A DNA stretch of 64,000 bases. Origin: Hirundichthys speculiger. Its lineage: Eukaryota; Chordata; Actinopteri; Beloniformes; Exocoetidae. The stretch is from contig JAGFBZ010000906.1 of assembly GCA_018398805.1 (NCBI GenBank), positions 992,501 to 1,056,500 on the forward strand, in the 5' to 3' direction. Both the position numbers and the translations under genes were made by a program. The notes below the pieces were generated by a model that did not search any database, was not told the origin of the DNA, and worked only from the letters and a program-made list of their open reading frames with translations. Below, in pieces: positions 47,128-58,558 of this stretch. The number at the start of each line of letters is the position of its first letter. Position 1 is the first letter of the stretch.

Positions 47128-49589
47128 ACTTTCATCTCTCCAGCAGGAGCTGTCTCCTCACTGGTAGAGCAACCAAATAATGGAGCTTGTCACAGGCCTT
47201 GTTCTTTGTGTTCTTCAAGACCCAAGAAAAATGCAAACACTCTATTGTAGTCATTAGTTTTCCCATCCTTTCTGCCGGGGCTTGTGGGTGGGGGCTTTGA
47301 CCTGGTTCAAAAGAGACTCTGAGAGGAATTCGGCTTTTTAGAGAAAGTGAATTCTTGATGTCACATGCTTGGTGTGTGTGCATTATGCATTCTGAATGTG
47401 CTTGGTTGTATGTGCGGCCATATTAGAATTCCCCTGACTGCATGTTTCTATATTAGATCAACACCACATGTTTGCTCATCAGTCACTTGGATAAAGACCG
47501 GATAGTCTGACCAAACTTGTTTAAGATGTAAACATGGTTAATTATTTGTTACATAATTAGTTTCTGGTATATCTGCCACTTCTGTTCGGCTGGACTGATT
47601 TATTCCCATGGAGCAATGGGGCCTGAGGGCCTCAGGGAACCAGAGAGCCTGCAGAGGTATGGATCCAGTGGGGGGTATTTTAACCAGGCTGCAGGGATTC
47701 TTGGAAAAAATGGGCCTGGCAACGGATGGAGAACATCTGCTGCGGGCATAATACACCTCTGAAAAGTCAAAAGAGCCTTTGATTGGTAGAAAAAATAAAA
47801 TAAATAAAAATACATATCACTGCAGAGCATGGACGTGTTTTTTTCTTTGTGCAAATAGTTCAAATAGAAGAAAGGCATTTTCATTCTGCTAAATTTTACA
47901 ACAACTTTTCAGTATTTTGACATTTACAAGCATTCTTGGATTTTGATCTAATTGTCCTCATTCATCTTCCTGGTTAGTCCATTCAGCGCTCGGTGTAATA
48001 CAGAGGACTTGAATAGGCTGAACAGGTCTGAACAGGAACCAGACACAGACTTGCCATTCTCTGTGCTGGGCCTGATTGAGAAGCTTATCAATAGGGAAGG
48101 ACAGACAAAGAGACAGCCCGTGCTTGCTGCCTTTGTACTCGTTTTAAATTCAGCTGTTATCTGGAATGTACCAGCTGTCCACTGTACACAAAAAAAAAAA
48201 AAACTGCTGCCTTTCTCAAGCCTGATCCCAGCATTTACGCTGAGTGAAGAGGACTTGGAGGACCGCAGGGCCCTGGCCCTTAGGGGACAACTGGAAGCCC
48301 CTGGGGAGGAACCTGACGGACAACAGTGGAGGCACATACGAGCTGGCGCTGACACCGGGGCCCTGTGTGCATCCGGAAAAAAAAAAGAAGCTAGGGCTGT
48401 GCTAGTTAGCGTGCTAGTGCGTTGGAGTGTACGTGCGCGCCTTCATTCGCTTCCACGCAACAGCCCGCGGGGACAATTCAGATTTCTCAGAAGGGACTCC
48501 GAGACGTTCAAGGAAGTATTTTTAACAAAGCGAGTGTAAACAGTCTCGACAAAAAAAAGAGTGTCGTATTTACTCGTGTACACACGTCCACATTGTTCGC
48601 TAATCAGCTTGGAAATCCCATAGATCAATGCCACAGCCCTTATAGCTTAAACATGATGGATAGTGACAGGCACTTTGAAGTAAAGCTTATCTAAATACAG
48701 TTAGAGGAATTTTCCTTGAACATACAAGCTACACTTTCAACAGCATATCCCTTAACACATACTTGAACTTCCATGTGGGATTAAGTTGTGTCAATATCTG
48801 CAGTCACACCCGTTTCACCTTGGCGGACTGTGATTCCTAACGTGCTCAAACTCATTCAAATTGAAGGGGTAATTGTGTTTATGTGTGATAATTTCTTTTT
48901 TCAGCCGCTCAGCCATTCCGGCTCATGGCTGTGTAGATGTGATTTTTTTTTTTTTCACAGCTCATTTGATGTTGTTATCTTGCATTAGCTACAGTATTCC
49001 TCCTTGTCTTGAGCTGGAAGAGCCCTCAGGTTATAGGCCCTCTTCTCACCCATCTTAGTAAATGACATAACCAAACTAATGAATTACCCCATTAATTAGA
49101 GCAGGACCCTCTCTCTGCCCTTAAGTGCTCATTTAAGGAAGGAGACTGCCCCTCTGACCTCTATCCCTCTGGGGTTCCTTCACGCAGCTTCATTGCGTAA
49201 CATTAAGTAAATATCATTTCAACACCATATTAATTCCTCACATACCCATCCGTAAGCAATTAGTCACACTCGCTGTGTGCATTTCAGGTTATCAATATGT
49301 GTGCGTCTCAAGCTGCACGTCTGTATACGCATGTGTGCATGCCATCACACTTGTGAGCCCCCGTATGTGTTTAATCCATTTAAAACCAGCGCGGCCACTT
49401 CCTCTCAACGTCAGCCTTATCTGTAGCTTCTGGGGACAAAAAATCATTTGCGGTCGAGTAAAATGACTGAAAATAATGGGAAAATATCAAGTGCATCTTT
49501 TTTTTTTCCCCTCTCTCCCATTTATTCCACCTGCTCTGAGTGAGCTTTATCAGGCTGAACACATCACAACATACCCCCTTCCATTTTTA

Positions 49590-50120
49590 TTTTACCGAGA
49601 TTTTATTTTGCCCACTCAAACTTTTCATTTTCTGACAGATTGAGGCACCCTATTTAACAGTTTTATTCATCTTTGCCTGCAGGCAGGGACTGACGTTACA
49701 GTCAATAAAAAAAGGAGAGAGCTCTGCAGGCACCTCTTCTTCCCCTTTCCTTTGTGTGCAAAGTGGCAGCCGTGAATTTAATCGAGGGAGAATGTTGTGA
49801 TTACTTAATGGTTTCCCAGGCAGCCATGGACTGGAGAATTAAATTCCGCATCTGCTTTCCAAGGCGTTAATCTCCTCTCCTCACATTCCGCCTGTTATGA
49901 TGTGCACACAAGAGATAATGTTTAAACCGACTAAAGCAGGGTAAACCAGCGCAGGCTGTTATTGGCTTTATAATTACATAATTAACTTTTTGTTTCTAAT
50001 CATTACGGAGGTAATGGCTCTGCTATAACGGGGGGCATCTGCCGAGCAGAAAAACCAAATCAAAAATCAATAATCCATAGAATGCCATTACAGTAAGTGC
50101 TTAGGCTTGAATCACAGGAG
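49590..50120. promoter_or_regulatory. Strong-looking conserved non-coding block
   Basis: Repeat-free, with GTGAATTTAATCGAGG, GATTACTTAATGG, GAATTAAATTCCGC, TTTATAATTACATAATTAAC and CTAATCATTACGGAGG. No coding frame. Composition and motif density are like those of known developmental enhancers. Not tested by alignment. Confidence 0.4.
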
Positions 50121-50146
50121 AAAGACTGAGATGGAGCTGGTTTGGC

Positions 50147-50191
50147 CTCCTTTCCTTTCCCTTCCTTTCCTTTCCTTTCCTTTCCTTTCCC
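50147..50191. repeat. (CCTTT)n tandem repeat
   Basis: About eight units of a CCTTT pentamer with minor variants, pure pyrimidine on the plus strand. Confidence 0.92.
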
Positions 50192-50329
50192 TTTTTCTGT
50201 GCTGTAAATGAATCTCATTTGGAAACAAGGGTGTTATCTGTGGGAGAAGAGGCCCAGCAGCTGTGGGGAGCAGCAGGGTATCAGGCTCTGCCAGGTGTAT
50301 GGCAGAAGAGAGAGAGGGCCAAGAGCCGC

Positions 50330-51130
50330 CATAAATTACACCTGGCCTCCCAGCGCTGCTATTGTAGGGCGATTGACCAAATGAATTCCATTTTCTGCAG
50401 GTCCCTCCTTATTTCTAATTTACATTGTGATCATATATGTCTGAAAAATGATATCATAAAAAAGATGAATGTACTAATTACCAATCTTCTTATCTCTCCC
50501 TCGCCCGGCGCTCGCCCCTTTGGACTTACTCCTTGCGGCATGTAAGTATGTCACTTATTTCATTGTGACAGGCGTAATGTATTCACAGAAGTGCGCCATA
50601 AATACAGGCGTTCAGGTTGGCCACCTTGCACTCATGTCGTGGGGGTCTCACAATACCGTGCCTGCTCAAACGAATGGCGAATTGACAAACATTTCTACAG
50701 CCAAATTACCTCTCGTGTCACTGTGAAATTAGGTTCTTGACCCAGCCTCTGATGCATGCTTATATTTCTACATATTTCCCCCATCGATTTCCATGCGTGG
50801 CATCGAGCCATTGTGGTGTGAGACGAGGCCTCCTATGAGAGAAGGGGTTAGGGATATTTTAATACACCTGTGAAATGAGACTCAACTAGTCATGAATATG
50901 CTAAAGTAGAGCTGTCACAGCAGTCAGAGTGATATCCCTTCACCTCTGCCAGATGAGCTAAGAGCTGACGGACTCCTGCTCTTAGGAAAAGGGGAGCCAA
51001 GCTTATGCTGCCTGCCAATGTCATTTTAACAAATAGGCTTATTAACAGATCAGAGGCCAAGGACGGCGGCAAGGTTATGCAACTATGCTGACATAAATGG
51101 GAGAATATGGGAGAAATATTGAGTTGTTTG
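50330..51130. promoter_or_regulatory. Possible conserved non-coding block
   Basis: Repeat-free DNA with AT-rich cores (GTACTAATTACCAA, CTCAACTAGTCATGAATATG, AACAAATAGGCTTATTAAC) and no coding frame of quality. Judged by eye only. Confidence 0.3.
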
Positions 51131-52070
51131 ATCGGCGCGGATCGTTTTTCGCTCCGGTTTCATTACGACACAGCCTTGCCTGAATGTCTTCTGTGTCCAG
51201 CGCCATCAGAGGGACGGCTTCAATAAGTATTTATGTCTCCTCACCCTGGGATGAACTTGTACCATGCCTTTCAACATCTGTTTGCATAAGATTTCACCCT
51301 AGAAAAGACTTTGACTTGATGTGTGTATTTTTTTTTCTTTTCCCCCCTCTGCGTCTGTTAGGCTCTTCAACCACACATACTCCATCATTTGACTCTGTAT
51401 TCCATGACACCATGCTTCGGCACTTGACCTCTTAACCTCATCCTCAGACCTCTATATCCACCCTTCAAGAACCCAGCATGGCCGGCAGTATAATGGTAAT
51501 TTGCCGAGGTCAGCGTTTCTAACCTGGACTGGAACAACCGTCCCAAAAACATATGAAATAATGTTCAGGAGGCTCACAGATGTTAGTTCCCGTAAGATCT
51601 GCTTTCATTATTATGAGCTTATCTTTAAAAGATATGCTCCTAATGCCAGGTCTCATTAGTAGCTCAGTTTATTTCAGTTAGCCTCTGCATGTCTAAATTC
51701 TGTGGAAAAATTGAATTTGTGACTGGAGTTGTTGCATTTGATACTGACAACCATAAGAAGGAGCTCATTTTGTTTCAACCAGGAAATTCTGACACAAAGT
51801 TTTCTTTTCACCTCTGAAACTTAAACAGTTTAAAGGGAGAATACAGCCTCCTGTGACAAACTAGGCTTTCCAAAGAAACAGCTCATTTGGTGTAACTATT
51901 ACCCTTTGGTGTCACATTTGGCATTCGTTTTAAGTTTAGTCTTCTAGGATAAAAAACAAAAAAGCACATTGTCTAACAATGAAAGCCAGAGTGAAACGCG
52001 CTGCTTAACCCGCTGATGCAGAGGAACCATGTGAGCTGTTTTGCCCTTCGTCGGTTACTAGCGCAGTGAC

Positions 52071-53703
52071 CAGTGCTAATTTTGACAAGAATTTTTCTTT
52101 TTAATTTAGTCTTAGTCACTCACCAAAGGCTTGATTTAGTTTAAGTCACATTTTAGTCTTTTTGTTTTGCTTTGTTTTAGTTAAAATTCAGTTTTAGTTT
52201 TAGCCTCAATTTAGTCATGATAGTAAAAACTGCATTGTAGTATATGTTTAATTGCGTTTAGTCATTTAAACTAAGAGTGTACCATATTACTTCGCATTTA
52301 TTTTCTGAATATTTGTACAACAAATGATTTACCTGCAAGGCTAAAGCTCTAATACTCTGAAGACGTCAAAAGAAAATAATTTCAAACCAATTTTCACAAT
52401 TCACCAAAACTTTCTTCAAAAATAGACCAATAGAAAACTATAAAAAGTACTGAGTCAGGAAAAAGGGGACATGAGTTTAGCACAGTTGTCTAAATAGAAG
52501 GAACATAGTCAACCCAAATAAGATTACAACCATTAACAGAAGGGCTAAACTGGGGCTGGGCATTAACATTTTGCACCAAACACTGGTGCTAGGGAAGCTG
52601 AGAATTTAGTAGCTCAGGCCAAAGAGATATAGAGCAAGTATAACACATGTGGTACTATGTCAAAAAAATCAGTGTTGTCAAAATTACTGGAAAACCATAC
52701 TGGAGTAAAAGTACAGATACCTTACTTAAAAGCTACTCAAGTAAAAGTCTGTACCAAAAAATTACTTTACATTAAATGTGCCTTAGTATTGAAACTACCA
52801 GGTGGTAAAATGTACTCGAGTTCAGTATCAAAACTCTTTACTCCTTACCCTGTACTCTTCTCTATGTACTGCATGCTTTATACTTCTACTTTATCAAATT
52901 TCATAGTAGTGTGGTAAAAAGTACAATTCATATTTCTTGTAAATCTCAAATGATTCACATTATCTACTTCTGGAGATACGTTGCTAGGCTACTTTTAGTA
53001 CATAATCAAATAACGCTTCCATTTATACTGCCCCAATGTTTTTTTTTTTTTCTGACCAAGATGTAAGGGCTAAAAACATTATTATAAAACGGAAAGGTGC
53101 TTTGCGTCGGGCCGAACAACTCCCTTTACCTGCGATATGAGCACAAATCAGGGCCTGTCGGGATGTAATGCTTAAAGTTAGCTAAAGGTAAGCGTTGGCT
53201 TGCAACGTAACTGTTAGCGTGTTCTCCAGTAGTCCACGCACACATGCATATCAAGTTTGTTTGAACGTTGGCTTAACGTTATTTAGGTCTGCATCCATTT
53301 CAACCCTAAAACTAACTGCACATTTACCCTGTCGGACACTGCAGGATGGCGCGTCTTCAGGTGTCTTTTTAAATCGGTCGTGTTTTTTCCACTTATCTTG
53401 GATCCACAAGCCTCTCCATCCTTGTTGGAACAATACGCTGAATCTTTCTTTCGGCTGGAAGGTAATGGAAGTTTGTCCATAAATCTTCTCTCCTTTTTCT
53501 TTCCACTCGAGAATTCGCAGGTGAAAATAAACCGCTCATAATTCATAATTTTTTACTCGTCAGTTTATAATGAACAGAGATTTTGTTTTAGTTTTTGTTG
53601 CCAGTACATTAGTAATTTACGTTCTCGTCATAAATTAGTCACGGAATAAAGGGTCGTCAACCAAACATTTTCGTTTAAGTTTTAGTTTACAAAATTAACA
53701 CTG
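52071..53703 (-). mobile_element. hAT element with BED-finger ORF, 1,633 bp
   Basis: The ends CAGTGCTAATTTTG and, reversed, CAGTGTTAATTTTG are inverted repeats. A perfect 8-bp duplication GCAGTGAC flanks it (52063-52070 and 53704-53711). TTTAGTTTTAG-type motifs recur in both subterminal regions. The minus strand carries an open BED zinc-finger frame near the right end. A different fish repeat (AGTAAAAGTACAGATACC at about 52705) seems to be embedded in the left half. No catalytic domain was seen. Confidence 0.92.
53283..53546 (-). CDS. BED zinc-finger ORF of a hAT transposon (N-terminal exon or fragment)
   Basis: An 87-codon frame that is still open. The N-terminal part is basic (SSGKKKERR). 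A finger region follows with cysteines at residues around 39-47 and TTDLKRHLKTRH at about 57-68. That is the second half of a BED finger: leucine, then H and H spaced as zinc ligands. BED fingers bind DNA ends and are usual at the N-terminus of hAT transposases. The RNase-H catalytic core is absent, so alone this could only bind DNA. Either the product is a remnant first exon or a real short protein; I favour remnant. The first ATG was taken by default. Confidence 0.55.
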   Translation of the reverse strand: MNYERFIFTCEFSSGKKKERRFMDKLPLPSSRKKDSAYCSNKDGEACGSKISGKNTTDLKRHLKTRHPAVSDRVNVQLVLGLKWMQT

Positions 53704-53863
53704 GCAGTGACTCACTTCCCACTTGAAATCAGTAATAAAAGACACTGGTAATCAGTGGTGACCACAGCAGGAGGACACACTGTACACTGGTACACAGGAG
53801 GTAAAATGAAATTATTCTCCCATAGACAGTTAATTGAGTAGAGGATGAGCTAATTTCAGTTTT

Positions 53864-53868
53864 ATCTG

Positions 53869-53927
<59 letters not shown>
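53864..53927. repeat. (TATC)n microsatellite
   Basis: About 15 units of TATC. Confidence 0.97.
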
Positions 53928-54104
53928 GGGAGCTGGTGCAAACTTCTCAGCACCCACAAATACTTTGATCCCTGAAATAACATTGTTCATGGTTTCTTAT
54001 CTTAATTAGCTTAATGTCAGGGCTATGGTGATGATGATGGTACAATTTTAAAAGCTTTATGATCATTCTCAAACCCCTGTCCCAATGTTGTGGAAATTAA
54101 AATA

Positions 54105-54810
54105 CAGTGGTACCTCTACTTACGAACGTCTCTACATACGAAATTTTTGTTACGAAACGCCTCAACGGGAAATATTGCCTCTTGTTATGAAAGAAAATTC
54201 AGGATATGAAAGGCAAAAATACAGTACCTGCTGCTACTCACAGCTCCCAGAGTTTAACAAATGTAAACATACTTGTAGCTGCTCTGCCATTGGCTATTGG
54301 CTAGCATCTTTCAGACATCTCTCTCTGAATTCTCGGAATCTCAGGAATTTGTTGAAAAGAATAACCCAGAAAAAGTGTTGACTAGTCAGACTATCGCTCA
54401 TTATGATGATGTCTGCCTTGCACATTTTTGAAGGATTGTTAAAAGCCGACAAAAGCAAATGTCCTTGGATCGGTTCTTTACAAAACGTCAGGCAAAAACC
54501 ACTGCTGAGAGAGAAAAGATGATGACGATAGCAGTTAAAAGGTAAATGAACATAATTTTTACTCTTTACTATATTCTTTGTTTTTTATTATGTACAACTC
54601 TCATTTTATGTTTATTGTGCTGTAATCAAATTGTAACATGTATTTGTTACATGTTTTGATGCATTTTTATGATTTATAAAAAAAAATTTATGTCCGAATT
54701 TTGGGGGGCTTGGAACGGATTTACATGGAAAACACGTCTCTACTTATGGAATTTTCAGGTTACGAAACTACTTCCAGAACCAATTAATTTCGTAAGTAGA
54801 GGTACCACTG
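54105..54810 (+). mobile_element. Pogo/Tigger-like element with transposase remnant, 706 bp
   Basis: The ends CAGTGGTACCTCTACTTACG and, reversed, CAGTGGTACCTCTACTTACG are perfect inverted repeats for at least 20 bp, with TA on both sides (54103-54104, 54811-54812). The inverted repeat continues imperfectly inside. The plus strand of the interior codes for the C-terminal end of a Tigger-type transposase (see next entry). The bulk of the gene is deleted, so the element is non-autonomous. A truncated second copy lies at 59590. Confidence 0.92.
54330..54545 (+). pseudogene. C-terminal remnant of a Tigger-type transposase
   Basis: In one frame the sequence reads FVEKNNPEKVLTSQTI, a stop, then RQKQMSLDRFFTKR, and ends at a stop at about 54545. 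Such a short acidic stretch followed by a QMSLDRFF-type basic end is the tail of pogo/Tigger transposases. The DNA-binding CENPB-type region and DDE core are missing. The in-frame TGA within the tail shows further decay. Confidence 0.65.
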
Positions 54811-56195
54811 TAGTCAATTTCTGAAACCAAACGTAATAAGAGATCTATTGATAAAATGAAGGATCAATGACTGCAAGGCAGGTAGAGAATCTCACAGAAC
54901 TGGGACCCTTTACTGAAAAAAAAAAAGAAAAATCAGTGAAAATCCCTCAAACAAGATCTGAAACACTCTTAGCTGCTGCAAAAAAGTGTTTATCAAGCTA
55001 CAAGCTGTGATACTTGCCATCAGGGATGTTGCAAAGCTCTGGCAACTGACCAAACTTCTGCTTTGCTTTCAATAGAGAGATGAAAAAATAGATAAATAAC
55101 TCTTAAAATATTAAACAAATGTTTAACCTATTGTCTCCTGGGAAATCTTTTTTTTCATTTTTTTTTTAATCCTTGATGAAAACAAAAATCTTCAGCAAAC
55201 TTCACATGCTACTATATGTTGATAAGTTAAAAAAAAAAGCTGCATTCTGCACAGGATGCAGGCAAAATATTAAACGTATGTTTGTCTGTGATAGACGAGT
55301 TTACCGTTCAGCACACGTGCACATCTGTGAGTGAACACGTGCCAAAGCAGTGCGACGCTTAACTCTCTTAACGCTCTCTTTTTACAAACTAAATTGCAGG
55401 AAGAGTTTTGTGGACCTGCTGAATGAACATGGGTAAAGCCCAACGCACAGCGCTGGCCTCGGGGGACCGTTGGCCCGGTGATCGGTACATCCTCGGCCTT
55501 TTGAGGCTGCGCGGATGTCTGGAGGGCGCGCGGCCACCTGGCCAAAGAAGGGAGCCACACAGTGATTAATGCACCTTGTTTAGAGTGCCGTCGTCAGAAT
55601 GAGACGGACGAGGGCTCAGGATGATGGATGAGGACCGGAGCAGGGGCTGATAAGACATGGCCCATGAATCTGTTCTACATCATCGGCTCCTTTGATCACT
55701 GACAGAAGTTCAGAGATGGGCCTGTGCATCTGTCCAAACAAACAAAAGCCTCTTCCCTGCCAGACGCCTCTCTTGCTCCGCAACAGTGCAACCCCCCCCC
55801 CTCCAGCTTCAATAACCTGCCTCTCAGGTTAGCTCTCACACGTAAACAAGCAGCAAAGAGACAAAAATGGAATGACAGAGAGGCCATGCTTCTGAGAGCG
55901 AGGCTGAGTGGTACCGACCTGGACGGGGGGGGGGAAGACGGCGACACAGACAGAGAGCAAAGTATTCATAAGGAGGACTTGGAGCCTGTGAACCATAGCA
56001 CCACGGGTTAAAGCCCCTAAAAAAGGAATCCTCCTCTGCAGTGACAGATTCGGCAGATAAGAGATGATCCATGAAAGCCGATCGGTGTGCTGACAGCGGG
56101 AGAGAGGCCCTGGCCCTGGCCGGCGGGGTCCATTACCGTGGGCAAAACGCAGCTGTCGGGTCCGGACGGGCCCTCAGGATTTTCCACCGTGCCAC

Positions 56196-56221
56196 TGACG
56201 TCACGCGCCGAGGTCCCGCCC
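56196..56221. promoter_or_regulatory. Palindromic CRE next to a GC-box
   Basis: TGACGTCA, the full consensus cAMP-response element, at 56196-56203, is followed by CGCG and by a GC-box-like CCCGCCC at 56215-56221. The neighbourhood (about 56090-56250) is rich in CpG. This pairing is typical of CpG-type promoters and of CREB/ATF-bound sites. No TATA box or downstream exon was identified, so promoter function is inferred only. Confidence 0.4.
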
Positions 56222-56739
56222 ACCCCTGTCTTCGGTCCCTCCAGTCACACAAACATAGCCAGTCTATGGCGCAGCTTCATCCTGGGGCGTATATCAGCTG
56301 ACAGGTGTTGAAATTAGCCTGCCTCAGCAGTTCCGACATATTGACAATGTGTAAAGGAATGCAGGGCACCCTGAGTGAAGGATTCTGACAGGTAAAGCAT
56401 AAAAGATTAGACTTGGATTTATTTCGGAGAATCACATTGAGCTGCAGTTACGAGGCCTCCTTTACTCGTCTAACACTGTTAGACTAAGGAGCTTTAGCGC
56501 TAGTCTCCAGATAGACAGACAGAAATAAGGACAGCATGGAGAATGAGATCCACTGTGTAAAACAGGAGACTTTCATGTACTTCCCCTGCTGAACACGCAG
56601 CCGCATGGCACTTATTCCACCAGCCTCCAAAGAAAATTACCCCATCTACCAAGGGGGCTGAGAAAAAAGGAGCGCAGACGATTTCCTCAAGGAAATGAAA
56701 GACAGTAATAAGCTGTTTAATTTTTACTTGAAATTATTT

Positions 56740-57160
56740 TATGCTCAGTAGATACACTCCGGGTTCTTATTGCTATTTAAATGATTATTCTCGCCAAATT
56801 ATTTTAATCCATTTTCAGAGCAAAAAATTCTACATCCTCATTTAAACAGCTAAATGGGGGCATCTTTTAACTTCATGTGGTCGACATAGTAAATTAGAGA
56901 ACTAAAAGCCTGCCTTTTATTTTGGCATTCATTTCAAATTATTAGCTCAGTAATGGATCTCCTCACATACTAATGGTGAATTATTTTGCATATAAATGCT
57001 GATTTAAATGCATTGCTTTGTGGCTCATTGGCTAACCCTTAAATTGTTTGTTTATATCAGAGCTCATAAGGAGCTTTAGAAAGAACCTTAAAACCAATAT
57101 GTTGAAGAGGACTGATTTCTCCACTCATGAGTCAAATCACTTTAAATTAACCATGCAGTA
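56740..57160. promoter_or_regulatory. Strong-looking conserved non-coding block
   Basis: Repeat-free, AT-rich but not low-complexity, with many homeodomain- and octamer-like cores (CAAATTATTTTAATCC, CAAATTATTAGCTC, GAATTATTTTGCATATAAAT, GATTTAAATGCATTG). No coding frame. A leading candidate for deep conservation; not tested by alignment. Confidence 0.4.
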
Positions 57161-57660
57161 GGCAAATGTTCACGGCTCATCTTTGGTGCAGACGATTTGA
57201 CGTTTTAAATCAATGTGAAAGCAAACACACAGGAAGGACACCAGGGCAGTGTTCAGGAAACAAAAAGGCCAGTCAGGTATGCACCAGTCTCCACGTTCAA
57301 GGCTCTGCATCTGTACAGATAAGAGGTGAGAATATGTACCTCACAGCTCCGACCTTGGTCTGAGAGCTGATCGCTTTGGTCTTTTTCTCTTTTTGATCTT
57401 GTATCTCCCCGTCCATGTTAAAATCCCGCCTCGTGTCTCACTCTTCCACTCACTACCATCGGCTTCATTCTTTGGCTCACCTTTCTACACACATTAAAAG
57501 CTGAGGTGAATACATGAAAAGATCGGTGACCTTTTAATGAAAATGTCAGTATTCCTGTAGTGGAGGGGGAAAAAAAGGACCAGGCACGGTCTCTGCAACA
57601 GTCGAGCCTTTAGAAACTCTTCTACATTCTCGATTAAACTTAAAAGTGTCTTTTTTTACT

Positions 57661-57704
57661 TTTTTTTTTTTTTTTTTTTTGGGGGGGGGGGGGGGGTGGG
57701 GGGG
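57661..57704. repeat. Poly-T/poly-G junction
   Basis: Twenty T directly followed by 16 G, one T and seven more G. Confidence 0.97.
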
Positions 57705-58319
57705 TCATCTGGAGGGGGCATGAACCATGAACCTATCTTCGGCTACTTTTAAGATCAGCCGTCCCACAGAGGTTACGATGCGCAGCACCATTCTGTTTCC
57801 TCTATCGTGTCCCTACTAATTCGTCTCTATCCTGTTCTTAATTAATTCTTATCAACTTAAATAACAGAAACGCTCAGGGGGGGGCGCAGCTAAAATGTAA
57901 TACATACAGATTCCACATTTCATCCAGATGATTCACCGCTTAAAAGTCGGGCGAACTGTGAGGGAAACGACTGGATAAATGATTCCTTGGTGATTTACGC
58001 GGCAGTATTTCCACCACAACTGGGCTTGACAGATGTACACCTGAGAAAAAAGTCACTTGGGCTAATGTCACTTTGATGTCTTCCTTCCTTTCTCCTCTGA
58101 AGCTTTGCCTTTTTTTTTTTCTCCTTACATCTATGCACGAGAGTCTAAGTCCACCTTAAGGAATTGAAATGAAGATCTTCCCGAGTGTCTCGCAGTAGCA
58201 GATGCCACACAGAGCAGTCATGATCATTTGTCTACTGTACCTCTGCCTTTTGTCACATTTTGTCTTCCATCTCTATTTTTAGTTTGGCGAAAAGACGTCA
58301 AGGCAGAGGTGTACTTTAA

Positions 58320-58490
58320 GTAAGTGACAGCCTGACGCCGGCTTTATTTGATGCTTGCCAGATCAAAGCCTTACTGCAGGGCATGCTAATTTGAAGTCCA
58401 CCGCAGTGATGATCGCTGTGCATGATTACTCTACAATGGCACTCCTATTAATCACATCACTCTGATTATTCTAATTTGATTTGACTCAGT
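58320..58490. promoter_or_regulatory. Possible conserved non-coding element
   Basis: Contains GCATGCTAATTTGAAG, CATGATTACTC and CTATTAATCACATCAC with no ORF or simple repeat, just upstream of a (TC)n run. Confidence 0.35.
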
Positions 58491-58510
58491 GATGCCTCTC
58501 CTCAGCTTCA

Positions 58511-58516
<6 letters not shown>

Positions 58517-58554
<38 letters not shown>
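58517..58554. repeat. (TC)n microsatellite
   Basis: About 19 TC units. Confidence 0.95.

Positions 58555-58558
<4 letters not shown>

Larger units (their letters stand above)
46581..52062. other. Repeat-poor non-coding region
   Basis: No gene recognised over 5.5 kb. Contains a 25-base C tract (47103-47127), A and T tracts, a (CCTTT)n run at 50147-50191 and CNE-like blocks. A 195-codon plus-strand ORF at 47952-48539 runs through an A tract, has a 135-codon shadow on the other strand and no domain, so it is not called as a gene. Confidence 0.5.

Noticed and set aside
47952..48539. 195-codon plus-strand ORF as a gene
   Set aside because: It runs through an A tract, has a long overlapping ORF on the other strand, no recognisable domain and no splice or start context in its favour.
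53871..53927. CRISPR-like or satellite array
   Set aside because: The repeats are 4-bp microsatellite units without spacers, and the DNA is vertebrate.
55724..56311. Several ORFs on both strands in the GC-rich patch
   Set aside because: Mutually overlapping frames in CpG-rich DNA, with C and G tracts inside them and no recognised domain.
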